Below are positions 54,413-63,932 of a stretch of 64,000 nucleotides of DNA, in pieces (positions within the stretch are counted from its first letter, which is position 1; each line of letters starts with the position of its first letter). The position numbers and the translations under genes were made by a program. The DNA is from JAKFVC01 sp040386595 (lineage in GTDB: Bacteria; Planctomycetota; Planctomycetia; Planctomycetales; Planctomycetaceae): contig JAZKFE010000091.1 of NCBI GenBank assembly GCA_040386595.1, positions 44,009 through 108,008 of the forward strand, written 5' to 3'. Under the pieces are notes generated by a model. The model did no database searches. It worked only from the letters and a program-made list of their open reading frames with translations, and had not been told where the DNA came from.

Positions 54413-57229
54413 TCAATTGGAACGACGTTTGGCCCGCGCCTTGGCCTGTTCCAGGGGATTCACGGCGGGTGTTACTGGTGGGGTTTGTGCTGCTGCCGTT
54501 GTCGTTGGTGCGGCGGTTGGGGGCACTGGTGCGGGCCGTGTTGGTGCGACCGCGCGAACGGTTTTTTGACGTGCGATCGTCGCGCCTCGTGCTTGAGGCA
54601 GCACGGGCGATACGACATCAATGACCTTCTCCCACAACGACAACCGTCGTCCGGCGATTTCCAGGATTAAGACCAAAATGCTGAGCAAAAACAGGAGCCC
54701 CCCTAGTGGCCAGGTCGTGGATGCCCGCGGCGGATCTGCCAGCATTTCGACGGGGTTGACTCGGGCTTTGCCGCCGGTTTTTTCGGCCAAGGATTTCAGG
54801 ACGTTCAAGCCGCTGTTGGCGGCTTCACGCGGGGCAAACTCCGGCGAGTAGGGCAAGGTCACAGTCGGGCCACGGACGAAGTTCTTGGCCCCCAACTTCA
54901 CGAGCGGTCGGTAGGTTCCCGTCTGCGACAACTTGAACCGTGCCTGCAAGGTATTGGCCCCTTGCCATTCAAATGGAATCTCGAGCAATTTTTCGCGTTC
55001 GTCACCCGGCGGAACGACGGTCAGGACCGGAGATTCGATCTGCTGTTTGCTCGGACGATCGGGGTCGAGCTCCAATGTCACCAACGCGTCCTGCCCGGTG
55101 TGCTCCACTTTGAGGAACGCTTCATTGGGCTGATCGCCGCCGAGCAGCCAGCGAGCATGCGTGATCAGGAAATCGCCGTACTGGTCCCAATGGCCGAATT
55201 GTCCGGTGTAGACGCCGTCGACTTCCACCGTCACCGCGGCCACGCGGCCCAGGCCCAGATACCAGAAGGCCGACCAGGGAGCGGCAAATTCGTCCTGCGA
55301 GACCACACCCATGGTGGCGTTTGTTTTGAGGTAGCTCAGGTTGTAGCCGTCCACATTCGGAAACGTTCCCGCCTTCAGTTCGCCCATCAAGCGAGCATCC
55401 GCTAACAACCGCCCTGCGATCCCATCCGCCTGCGTTTTCTGGTCTTTCTTGACGAAGCTGCTGCGAGCCACGCTCATTGTGTCTTCCGTAAACAGACGCG
55501 GCAATTCCTCGGCATCCGTCGTGAACATGATGTTGCCGTGACCCAACTTGGCAATATCCTTCAGCAGCGCTGCATCGACGTCGGTGTCATTGCCCAAGCC
55601 GATGACGCTGGTCGTGATTCCCGCTTGTTCGTACTTGGCCAGCAAGTTGCGGTAGTCGCCCGGTTCTTCGCTGTCCTGAGCGTCCGAAAACAAAATGATG
55701 TGCTTGGTGAGCTGCTCGGCTTTGAGGAGTTGGTCGCCTGCTGCAACCAGTCCCTCATAGACAAAAATGCCGCCCCCCTCACTACGGATTTTCAAGACTT
55801 TACTGGCGATTGCTTCGGGATCCTCAACCGGGATGAGTGCCTGAATCACATGGGGGGCACTGTCGACGGCGATCACGGCGACACTGTCTCCGGCCGAAAG
55901 CATCCGAATGCATTCCGCCGTTCCCATGTCGGCCAGTTCCATCTTGGTTTTGTTCCCTTTGACGGGAACGGCCATGCTGCCCGAACGGTCGAGCACAATC
56001 GCCATGGCCAGGCTGAGTTTCCGGTGTTCCTGGCGCACCTCCATGGAGACTGGCAGTACCGGATCGAGAGGGCTTTTAAAATACCCGCCTGTGCCGAAGC
56101 TCCGTTCGCCGCCGGTCAGCATCAACCCGCCCCCGAGATCCTCCACGTACTGGGCAAGTCTCTCCATCTTGAGGCGTCCGAAGTCCCGCGCTGGAACGTT
56201 TTCTAATATCACGGCGCGATAGCGTTCTAAGGCATCCTGAGTCAGCGGGTGCGTTGAGGCTTTGGCGACATCGACAGGTAGCTTGGCCGATTTGAGAGCT
56301 CGGACGTAGTTGTCTTCTTGCCCGTCCTGGTTCAGGACTAACAGCCGCGGTCCCGCTTCGACCCGGACGACACCGGCACCACGGTTGTTTTCGACCAGCG
56401 GATCGTTGGCGACATCCAATTTGATGTCATAGGCATGCAGTCCGCCGTTTTCCAACAAATCGCGAAACAGGATTTGATTGGAGCCGTGGGAAAAGTGCCG
56501 TGTCTGGCTGGCGATCACCCGGCCTTCTCGGGAAACGGTGACTTTCCCTTCGGCTTCTTTGTCTGCATAAATGATGGCTGAAAATTGAAACGGTTCTCGG
56601 GGGGCGACGATTTCCGGCAAGATCACCGCTTCCACGGCCAGATCACCCGTACGAATTCGTTCGAACCCACGGTAGTCGATCGGCACTCGCATTTCCTGGG
56701 CGCGCCGAGTGGCTGCGGCAACGGGAGAACCGTTCGCTTCGCCATCAGACAAAACCAGAATCCGCGACGGCCGATTCGGGTCGACCAGATTGAGGGCGGT
56801 CTGCAGGCCGGCTTCCAGATCGCTGCCGTCGGGCAGGATCTGCTTCGTATAGCCACCACCGGCGAGGACCCCAGTTCGCGACAGCATCAGCTCAATCGCC
56901 GGCTGCTGGCCGAACGTGACGACACCGACGCGGTCTCCGGCTCCGCGACCCTTCTGCAGATTCGTTAATAGTTCGACGATGCGTGCTTCGGATTCGACCG
57001 TCATCGACCGCGAGCGATCCACTACCGCGACGACGTCGATGCCACGCCCTCCCAGATCCCACTCGGGTGCGGTTAGGACCAGCAGCAGTAAGAGGAGCAG
57101 CGAAACGCGTAACCAGCCGGTCACACCGCGGGCTCGCCCCCAGCGCCAGAACGCAAATCCCAGCGGAATTCCCAGCAATAACAGCTCGGGATATTGGAAT
57201 CGCAGTGGAATGGAGTGCCAGTCAAACAT
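54413..57229 (-). CDS. Large membrane protein with two VWA domains and a glutamine-amidotransferase-like domain
   Basis: 938 aa. The N-terminal hydrophobic segments (about 16-29 and 38-53) resemble BatA-like proteins. The first VWA domain holds a MIDAS DRSRS (D71, S73, S75). Residues about 280-390 look like a class I glutamine-amidotransferase fold (GPRLLVLNQDG, VEDLGGGLMLTGG), without a visible catalytic triad. The second VWA holds DRSGS (D414, S416, S418). A beta-rich region follows, then a C-terminal TM (about 835-855) and a Pro/Thr-rich tail. Such proteins occur in the planctomycete/verrucomicrobial 'VWA/GATase' group; the role is unknown, perhaps an envelope metal-dependent adhesion or assembly factor. 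Confidence 0.82.
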   Translation of the reverse strand: MFDWHSIPLRFQYPELLLLGIPLGFAFWRWGRARGVTGWLRVSLLLLLLLVLTAPEWDLGGRGIDVVAVVDRSRSMTVESEARIVELLTNLQKGRGAGDRVGVVTFGQQPAIELMLSRTGVLAGGGYTKQILPDGSDLEAGLQTALNLVDPNRPSRILVLSDGEANGSPVAAATRRAQEMRVPIDYRGFERIRTGDLAVEAVILPEIVAPREPFQFSAIIYADKEAEGKVTVSREGRVIASQTRHFSHGSNQILFRDLLENGGLHAYDIKLDVANDPLVENNRGAGVVRVEAGPRLLVLNQDGQEDNYVRALKSAKLPVDVAKASTHPLTQDALERYRAVILENVPARDFGRLKMERLAQYVEDLGGGLMLTGGERSFGTGGYFKSPLDPVLPVSMEVRQEHRKLSLAMAIVLDRSGSMAVPVKGNKTKMELADMGTAECIRMLSAGDSVAVIAVDSAPHVIQALIPVEDPEAIASKVLKIRSEGGGIFVYEGLVAAGDQLLKAEQLTKHIILFSDAQDSEEPGDYRNLLAKYEQAGITTSVIGLGNDTDVDAALLKDIAKLGHGNIMFTTDAEELPRLFTEDTMSVARSSFVKKDQKTQADGIAGRLLADARLMGELKAGTFPNVDGYNLSYLKTNATMGVVSQDEFAAPWSAFWYLGLGRVAAVTVEVDGVYTGQFGHWDQYGDFLITHARWLLGGDQPNEAFLKVEHTGQDALVTLELDPDRPSKQQIESPVLTVVPPGDEREKLLEIPFEWQGANTLQARFKLSQTGTYRPLVKLGAKNFVRGPTVTLPYSPEFAPREAANSGLNVLKSLAEKTGGKARVNPVEMLADPPRASTTWPLGGLLFLLSILVLILEIAGRRLSLWEKVIDVVSPVLPQARGATIARQKTVRAVAPTRPAPVPPTAAPTTTAAAQTPPVTPAVNPLEQAKARAKRRSN

Positions 57230-57318
57230 GGTTCAGGAGCTGATATCCGTGGTGATTTTCAGCCCCTTGGGGCTCTGGTCATCCGATTTCGCACAACGAA
57301 ATGTTCGATCTTCAAATC

Positions 57319-58782
57319 TCAAAACAAGAAATAGATAAACGGATTGTACTGCTGAGTTGCCAACAGAACGATGCTCAACAGGAACAGGATTCCAGCCCAG
57401 GCCGCTTTGGGCCAGGTTTGCTGTGCGGTGAAATTCCAGGCGGTCGGACAGCACCAGACGACGACAGCTCCCGCGGCCAGACTCAATACATGGTACGGCT
57501 GGAACATCAGACTCCACAAGAGGGCTGTCGCCGACTGGGGAGCCGCCAACCCCGCCAACGCTGCGTAGTAACGTCCCGCATGAGCGATATCATGCGCTCG
57601 AAATAGTACCCACCCCAAAGCCACGATACAAAACACGGCAGCCACACGGACGCTGCGGGGGATTGCGCGATTGCTGACGGGTATCGTGTCGCGGTGGCCT
57701 CGGATCTCGCGGTAGGCTCGTTCACCGGCCAGCAACAGACCGTGGTAGGCACCCCAGATCACGAAATTCCAAGCTGCCCCATGCCACAGTCCCCCCAGCA
57801 ACATCACCAGAAATAAATTGAGATAGGTCCGCAATCGGCCATGGCGGTTTCCACCCAAGGGAATGTAGAGGTACTCGCGCAGCCAAGTGGAGAGGGTGAT
57901 ATGCCACCGCCGCCAGAATTCCGAGAACGATGCCGAGAGATACGGGGAGTTGAAGTTTTCGGGAAAGACAAACCCGAACATCAGGCCGAGTCCGATGGCC
58001 ATGTCGGAATAGCCGCTGAAGTCAAAGTAAATCTGCAACGAGTATCCCAGCAAACCCCACCAGGCCTGAAAGCACTCGAGAGTTCCGGCGTTGAAGGCCG
58101 CTTCGGCAACAGATCCGCAGGGGTTGGCCAGGATGACTTTCTTCGCCAACCCCAGTTGGAACAGCAGCACACCGCGGGAAAATTTTTCGGCCGTGTGCGT
58201 GCGGACAATGAGCTGATCGGCCAAGTCTTGAAACCGAATAATCGGACCGGCGACGAGCTGCGGAAAGAGTGACACATAGCAGGCAAAGTCGAGAAAGCTG
58301 CGGGCCGGACGAGCTTCTCCGCGATAGATATCAATTGTGTAGCTGAGTGACTGGAACGTGTAGAAACTAATCCCCAGGGGCAGGGTGATCTGCCACAACG
58401 CATCGGGAACATGTTCCGACCAGCCCAGCTGCAGCATCAGATGGCGGTAGGCATCGGCTCCAAAATTGAAGTATTTGAAGAAGCCCAGCAAGGCCAGGTT
58501 TGAGCTGACCGAAATCACGAGCGCCGCACGTTGCCGGAATGTGTGACCTCCCCCCAATTGATCGCCAGCTCTTTTTGCGTCAGCGGCAATGATCCCTCCG
58601 GCGACGTAGTCGATGCTGGAAGAGAACCACATCAAAGGCACGTACAGCGGGTTCGTCCAGCCATAAAACACATAGCTCAGGAGCGTGAGCACGCCCAAAC
58701 GCCAGGTTTGAGGGACGGTGTAATACAGCCCCAATGTCAGCGGCAAGAAGTAGAACAGAAATAGAAACGAGCTGAAGACCAC
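57319..58782 (-). CDS. MBOAT-family O-acyltransferase, AlgI type
   Basis: 487 aa, with about eleven TM segments. The protein opens VVFSSFLFLFYFLPL, the family's typical start (usually MVFSS), so the GTG at 58782 is preferred over the 30-residue longer frame. Diagnostic are PQLVAGPIIRF, SYTIDIYRGEA and LGGLWHGAAWNF with the catalytic His near residue 335. AlgI-like enzymes transfer acetyl groups across the membrane to exported polysaccharides together with an AlgJ/AlgX-like partner, which is not seen in this window. The VWA gene starts 89 bases downstream on the same strand. Confidence 0.92.
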   Translation of the reverse strand: MVFSSFLFLFYFLPLTLGLYYTVPQTWRLGVLTLLSYVFYGWTNPLYVPLMWFSSSIDYVAGGIIAADAKRAGDQLGGGHTFRQRAALVISVSSNLALLGFFKYFNFGADAYRHLMLQLGWSEHVPDALWQITLPLGISFYTFQSLSYTIDIYRGEARPARSFLDFACYVSLFPQLVAGPIIRFQDLADQLIVRTHTAEKFSRGVLLFQLGLAKKVILANPCGSVAEAAFNAGTLECFQAWWGLLGYSLQIYFDFSGYSDMAIGLGLMFGFVFPENFNSPYLSASFSEFWRRWHITLSTWLREYLYIPLGGNRHGRLRTYLNLFLVMLLGGLWHGAAWNFVIWGAYHGLLLAGERAYREIRGHRDTIPVSNRAIPRSVRVAAVFCIVALGWVLFRAHDIAHAGRYYAALAGLAAPQSATALLWSLMFQPYHVLSLAAGAVVVWCCPTAWNFTAQQTWPKAAWAGILFLLSIVLLATQQYNPFIYFLF

Positions 58783-59398
58783 GGATTCGCCGATAGAAAA
58801 TGAGGGTGAGGCTTGGTACTTGGTTTTGACATCCTGCAGAGCTCGACCGGTCAAAAAGAACAGTCCTGCCAATCCGGAACTAAATGTGAGTCCAAAGGCT
58901 GTTGGTGTTTGCTTGTGGGCATAATCTGTTGAGCACTTGGTGGTTGAAAAAGTTCTGAAGCGTCAATTTCTGCTCGACGCCAGCTACTCTCACCTGAGAA
59001 AAGCGAATGTCACTGGTTCGCAAGCTATTGATTTTTGTTCTTGTTAACACAGTGTTTTTAAGTTCATTTAATGTGGCGTAACTTGAAATTAAAGCAGGTG
59101 TTACACCGTCGACTGCTGACGTGAGGCTACGTCAAATATGTTTTATTAAACAAAAGGCCATTCTGTCACGTGGAAATCCTTGGTTTTTCCGTTCGGAACC
59201 GGATTTCTTTATATTGCGTTCGCTTCCGGCCAGCAGTAGCATCGACAACCCCAAGCCATCGTTTCTCCTCGGTTTTAGGAGAACGCTTCTCACCGAGTTT
59301 CAACCCAATTCAATTCACTTTTGTTGCAGGTGTTTTATTCTGGTGTAACTTTTTACTACAACCAGAGTCCCTTTTTTTGCCTCGTAAAAGGTGCTTCT
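58783..59398. other. Intergenic region, AT-rich, promoters only
   Basis: 616 bases between divergent genes (MBOAT gene leftward, DUF1559 gene rightward). AT-richness rises in 58910-59400. No conserved gene, hairpin or T-tract of note was seen. Confidence 0.5.
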
Positions 59399-60352
59399 AT
59401 GGTGTTTTCATTCCCGCTCCGTCGCAAGGGTTTTACGCTCATCGAGTTGCTCGTTGTGATCGCGATTATCGCGGTCCTGATTGCCTTGTTGTTGCCGGCG
59501 GTGCAGCAGGCCCGGGAAGCGGCTCGTCGCACGCAATGCAAAAACAATCTCAAACAGTTGGGGTTGGCTCTGCACAACTACCATGATGTGGCCCAGCAGT
59601 TTCCTCCCGGTGGATTCTTTACCGGCACCTGGACCTTCAATCGCGGCAATTTTCTGGTGATGTTACTGCCGTATTTTGATCAGGGAACTGTTTATAACCA
59701 GATTGATTTCAAATTCGCCACGCAGCTGGACGCACAAACGACCAACGGCGAATTACTCTGTCAGAAGGTGATTGCGGCACTCTTGTGCCCCAGTGATGAT
59801 GCGAACGGTTTGATGACCAATGGGCAAAACACCACGCCGAGCCCACGTGCCGTGACGAACTATGCGAGTTGTATTGGTTCGCAAAGATTCGCGGTCTGCA
59901 CGACAGGTTGGAACACGCTGAATTCCAATGGTTCGGTCAATCATGGCGATTCGTATGATTCGAGCCAGATTTCTGGGGTGTTTGCACATTATTCCTGGGC
60001 CGCCAAGATCCGTGACATCACCGATGGAACGACCAATACGATTGCGATGGGGGAAACTCGCCCCAAGTGTTCGACTCACCAGCAGAACGGCTGGATGCAT
60101 CAAAATTCTCTTTGGTGTGGTACCACCGCTGGCATCAATATAGTGACCTGTACTGGTGAGTCTGGCTATGGTGGAACGTGCCATACCGAAACCGAGTGGG
60201 GAGCCGCACAGGCCTTTAAGTCACGGCACGTCGGCGGTTGCCATGTGACCTTGTGCGATGGCTCGGTTCGTTTTCTCAGTCAAAATATTGACTACTTAAC
60301 CTTGCAGAAACTGGGAGACCGACGAGATGGCCAGGTTATCGGTGATTTCTAA
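59399..60352 (+). CDS. DUF1559 prepilin-type surface protein
   Basis: 317 aa. A type IV prepilin-like leader (KGFTLIELLVVIAIIAVLIALL, cleavable after Gly) is followed by the DUF1559 domain: LLPAVQQAREAARRTQCKNNLKQLGLALHNYHD at the start and the closing HVGGCHVTLCDGSVRF pattern (H-x9-DG). These proteins are greatly expanded in planctomycetes and are thought to be pseudopilin-like surface or secreted proteins. ATG 59399 has GGTG about 7 bases upstream and places the leader correctly; the longer frame (from 59321) is rejected. The next gene overlaps its end by 26 bases. Confidence 0.93.
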   Translation: MVFSFPLRRKGFTLIELLVVIAIIAVLIALLLPAVQQAREAARRTQCKNNLKQLGLALHNYHDVAQQFPPGGFFTGTWTFNRGNFLVMLLPYFDQGTVYNQIDFKFATQLDAQTTNGELLCQKVIAALLCPSDDANGLMTNGQNTTPSPRAVTNYASCIGSQRFAVCTTGWNTLNSNGSVNHGDSYDSSQISGVFAHYSWAAKIRDITDGTTNTIAMGETRPKCSTHQQNGWMHQNSLWCGTTAGINIVTCTGESGYGGTCHTETEWGAAQAFKSRHVGGCHVTLCDGSVRFLSQNIDYLTLQKLGDRRDGQVIGDF

Positions 60353-60825
60353 ACAGTTCGCCCTGGTCACCTCCTGGTTGTGTTCGTTTGCCTGCGGCCG
60401 CCCGCCTGCTATTCGGCGTGCGGCTGCTCTGATCCTCGGATTGCTGGTCGTCGCTGGCTGTCTCCCTGGCGGAGGACAAGCCACGCCCGTTCCGACCGGG
60501 GGAGTGATCACATTCAATGGCGAGGTGGTGGCCGGTGCGTACGTCTTGTTCATTCCGGAAACAGGGCCGCAGGCGTCGGCGACGACTGATGCCGAGGGTG
60601 GTTTTGAATTGACCACGGTGAAAGCGAAGGACGGCGTCGTTCCTGGTAAATGCCGCATCGCGATCGAAAAGCGNNNNNNNNNNAGAGCCTGCGGATCCCA
60701 AGAATCCGTATGTCGATCGCAAATCCTTGATTCCCGAGCGTTATGGTTCTGTCAAAGACAGTGGCTTGGTCGAGAACGTTGAAGCCAAGAGTGAGAACTA
60801 CTTCGCCATCGATCTGAAGAAATAA
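60327..60825 (+). CDS. Small lipoprotein with carboxypeptidase-regulatory-like fold, interrupted by gap
   Basis: About 160 aa. A long N-terminal region ends in a lipobox LVVAGC (Cys45), followed by PVPTGGVITFNGEVVAGAYVLF, a transthyretin-like (CarboxypepD_reg) beta pattern, and later EGGFELTTVKAKDG. After the 10-N gap (60674-60683) the sequence PADPKNPYVDRKSLIPERYG continues in another frame to a stop at 60825, so the gap length is wrong. Partners of DUF1559 proteins of exactly this kind are common downstream in planctomycetes. The ATG at 60327 overlaps DUF1559; a later TTG at 60378 is possible. Confidence 0.75.
60674..60683. other. Assembly gap (10 N) inside small lipoprotein gene
   Basis: Placeholder; frame changes across it. 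Confidence 0.98.
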
Positions 60826-61061
60826 GATCTTCGAGTTGCGGTTGACGCATCCCTCATGTAAGTCCCGGCTTAAGTATTCTTGAGCTGGGGCAGATGTGTT
60901 GTTGCGCGGGGATAGCCGTGGTGTGATGGCGTCTGCTGGTTCGCGTTGCAGGGTTTCTGGAATTTCCAGTCTGCATGAGCGTATTGAGTTTCGCATCACA
61001 ATCGGGGTAGACTGGGTGTTTGGTGAGCGAAACGAAGTGATCGAGCGAGTTGGGAGAATTC

Positions 61062-63932
61062 ATGCTGTGCCGCTGGAGTGTCTTGCTGCTCGTGATGAGT
61101 CCGGCGTGGTTATATGCTGCGGATCCGGCCCCAGAAAAATTCTTCCAGTCAGAAGTCGAGCCGCTATTGGTTCGACGCTGCCTGGAATGCCATGCTGCGG
61201 AGGCTCGCGGCGGGCTGGATTTGCGTACGCGCGGAGCGCTACTCAAAGGGGGCGACACGGGGGCCGTGATTGTCCCCGGAAAGCCGGACGATAGTCTGTT
61301 GTTCGAGCACGTTTCCAACGAATACATGCCCCCCAAGAAACCGCTCAAGGCGGAAGAAATCGCCGTCTTTAAAACTTGGATCGAAGGGGGAGCCTACTTC
61401 CCCGAGCGGGCTTTGGATCTGTATACGTTTGGAACGGACCGCCGCGGCGGCTACGACTGGTGGTCGTTGCAAGCGGTGACTCGTCCGGCCGTGCCCGATT
61501 TTCAGAGTACCGGCCGGCAACGCACGCCCATCGATGGATTCATTCTGGCGCGGCTGCAGGAAGCCGGCCTGACGATGTCGGAACCTGCCGACCGGGCCAC
61601 CTATATTCGACGTGTGACCTATGATCTGCACGGTCTGCCGCCGACTTATGAAGAAGTCCAGGCATTCGTGAATGACACCCGGCCTGATGCTTATGAATTG
61701 CTGGTCGAGCGGTTATTGGTCAGTCCCCGATACGGCGAGCGTTGGGGACGGCATTGGCTCGATGTGGTGCGGTTTGCGGAAAGCAATGGGTTTGAACGGG
61801 ATCGCCTACGAACGAACTTCTGGCGGTATCGCGACTATGTAATCTCGGCGTTCAATTCGGATCTGCCGTATGACGAATTCGTTCGCGAGCAACTCGCGGG
61901 TGATGCCCTGCGGCCAGATGATCCCCAAGCGTTGATCGCGACCGGATTTCTTGTCGCAGGCCCCAAGAATGATGTGGGGACGGTCAGCGAACTGGAGCGG
62001 ATGATTACGCGGCAGGATGAGCTCGACGAGTATGTGGTGGCGACTGGCACGACGTTTCTCGGCCTGACCATCGGTTGTGCTCGCTGTCACGATCATAAGT
62101 TTGATCCGATTCCGACACGCGACTATTACAGCTTCACCAGTATCTTCAGCGGTCTGGATCGCACCGATAATGTCGTGGCCCCGCCGGAGGACAAGGCCCG
62201 TCACGCCGCGGCGACGCAAGTCGTGCAGAAACGCATCGACACGGCAAAATCGGCCATTGCTGCGACCCTCAAACCCGTCCGCGAGATACTCTTGGCCGAG
62301 TTGGCGGCGGAACGTGCCAAGACTTCTCAAGCCGATAAGTTGGCCCCGGTCAACTTTCTGCGTAACGAAGAATCGTTTACGCCGGTGGTCACTCGTTTTC
62401 TGCGGTTCGAGATCAAAGCCACGTCGGGAGCCCAGCCTTGTCTGGATGAACTGGAAGTTTATGGCTCCAGTCCGAAGTTGAATCTCGCACTGGCGAGCGC
62501 CGGGGCGAAAGCTTCGGCTTCTTCGTTGTTGCCCGGCTATCCCATTCATCAGATTCAACATTTGAATGATGGGAAAACGGGGAATTCTTCCAGCTGGATC
62601 AGCAATGAACCGGGCAAGGGGTGGGCTCAGATTGAGTTCCCACGTCCCGTGGAGATTTCTCAAATTGTCTGGGGACGTGACCGCGATGGCGGGTTCCTGG
62701 ATCGGCTGGCCACGGACTACTCTGTGGCTGTTTCCGGTGACGGCCAGGTGTGGACAACGGTCAGCAGTTCCGAACGCCGTCGTCCTTTCCAGCCGGGGGC
62801 GAATCCCGGTGCGGAGATTCCGACCGGACAAGTCGTGGCTCGTCTGACCGCGGAACAACGATCGATCTACGATCAATTGGTGAAAGACCTGAGTGCTGCC
62901 GAAACCGACTTGCGATCCATTCCGTCCCTGCCGGTTAGCTATTCGGCTGTTGACGGTGCCACTCAGCCGGCGTTTATTTTGCGTCGCGGCAACGTCCGTG
63001 AGCAACAAGAGTCAGTCCGGCCGCAGGCCTTGTCGGCGGTGACCGCTCTCGATGCGAACTTGCTGCCGAAAGATCAGGATTCCGGCCCCGCACGGCGGGC
63101 GAAGCTGGCCGAGTGGATTGTGGATCGACGCAATCCACTCACCGCACGAGTCATGGTCAATCGCGTCTGGCAGTATCACTTCGGCCAGGGAATTGTGGAT
63201 ACGCCCAGTGATTTGGGTTTCAACGGCGACCGCCCGTCGCACCCGCAATTACTCGACTGGCTGGCCACCGATTTCATGGATCAGGGCTGGAAGCTCAAAC
63301 GCCTGCACAAACTGATTGTGCTCTCCGAGGTCTACCGTCAATCGTCGCAGTCACGTCCCGAGGCCGCGGCTAAAGACGGGGCGAACCGGCTGTTGTGGAG
63401 AATGAACCCGCAGCGAGTCGATGCCGAAGCTTTACGCGACTCGGTCCTGCAAACGAGCGGGAAGCTCGATCTGGCCATGGGGGGCCCGAGCTACCGGATG
63501 TTCCATTATCGGGACGGCAATGTTCCCGACTATTTATTGTTAGAGAAGCCAGGTCCGGAGACGTGGCGGCGGGGCGTGTACATGTTCAACATCCGCACGT
63601 TTCAAGAGCCTCTGATGAGCGTCTTCGATTGTCCCGATCCGTCAGTCCAGACGCCGCGGCGCGGGCAGAGTACGACGGCGTTGCAAGCCTTGTCGCTGAT
63701 GAACAATCCGTTTGTGTTCGACCAGTCGCGTGCTTTGGCCGAGCGTGCTACGAGCTTAGCGGGACCGCAGGCGTCGGTCGAACAACAAGTGCAGATGGCT
63801 TATCGCCTGACGTACGCTCGTGATCCGATCGCGGCAGAAACCGAGAACGCCGTCGGCTTTGTGAAGCAGGCCGATTTGTTCAGCTTGTGTCGCGTGTTGT
63901 TGAATTCGAACGAATTCTTATACGTGCGGTGA
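61062..63932 (+). CDS. PSCyt1 - DUF1549 - discoidin-like - DUF1553 exported protein
   Basis: 956 aa. Signal peptide, residues 1-20; a planctomycete cytochrome domain with C40-LEC-H44; DUF1549 from about 150, holding a second CxxCH (C339-ARC-H343). An inserted discoidin/F5-F8-like beta domain sits at about 435-590 (LNDGKTGNSSSWIS, IEFPRPVEISQIVWG), and DUF1553 runs from about 655 to the end. It is one of the planctomycete surface cytochrome proteins linked with glycan breakdown; the reaction is unknown. ATG 61062 has GGGAG 5 bases upstream, better than the TTG at 61050. The following DUF1501-type gene, if present, lies beyond the right edge. Confidence 0.92.
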   Translation: MLCRWSVLLLVMSPAWLYAADPAPEKFFQSEVEPLLVRRCLECHAAEARGGLDLRTRGALLKGGDTGAVIVPGKPDDSLLFEHVSNEYMPPKKPLKAEEIAVFKTWIEGGAYFPERALDLYTFGTDRRGGYDWWSLQAVTRPAVPDFQSTGRQRTPIDGFILARLQEAGLTMSEPADRATYIRRVTYDLHGLPPTYEEVQAFVNDTRPDAYELLVERLLVSPRYGERWGRHWLDVVRFAESNGFERDRLRTNFWRYRDYVISAFNSDLPYDEFVREQLAGDALRPDDPQALIATGFLVAGPKNDVGTVSELERMITRQDELDEYVVATGTTFLGLTIGCARCHDHKFDPIPTRDYYSFTSIFSGLDRTDNVVAPPEDKARHAAATQVVQKRIDTAKSAIAATLKPVREILLAELAAERAKTSQADKLAPVNFLRNEESFTPVVTRFLRFEIKATSGAQPCLDELEVYGSSPKLNLALASAGAKASASSLLPGYPIHQIQHLNDGKTGNSSSWISNEPGKGWAQIEFPRPVEISQIVWGRDRDGGFLDRLATDYSVAVSGDGQVWTTVSSSERRRPFQPGANPGAEIPTGQVVARLTAEQRSIYDQLVKDLSAAETDLRSIPSLPVSYSAVDGATQPAFILRRGNVREQQESVRPQALSAVTALDANLLPKDQDSGPARRAKLAEWIVDRRNPLTARVMVNRVWQYHFGQGIVDTPSDLGFNGDRPSHPQLLDWLATDFMDQGWKLKRLHKLIVLSEVYRQSSQSRPEAAAKDGANRLLWRMNPQRVDAEALRDSVLQTSGKLDLAMGGPSYRMFHYRDGNVPDYLLLEKPGPETWRRGVYMFNIRTFQEPLMSVFDCPDPSVQTPRRGQSTTALQALSLMNNPFVFDQSRALAERATSLAGPQASVEQQVQMAYRLTYARDPIAAETENAVGFVKQADLFSLCRVLLNSNEFLYVR

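Noticed and set aside
60327..60825. Possible frameshifted lipoprotein pseudogene
   Set aside because: Frame change also coincides with an N run; both flanks are open with consistent character.
61806..63008. 400-residue minus-strand open frame
   Set aside because: Antisense shadow of the DUF1549/DUF1553 gene, caused by high GC and codon-position bias.
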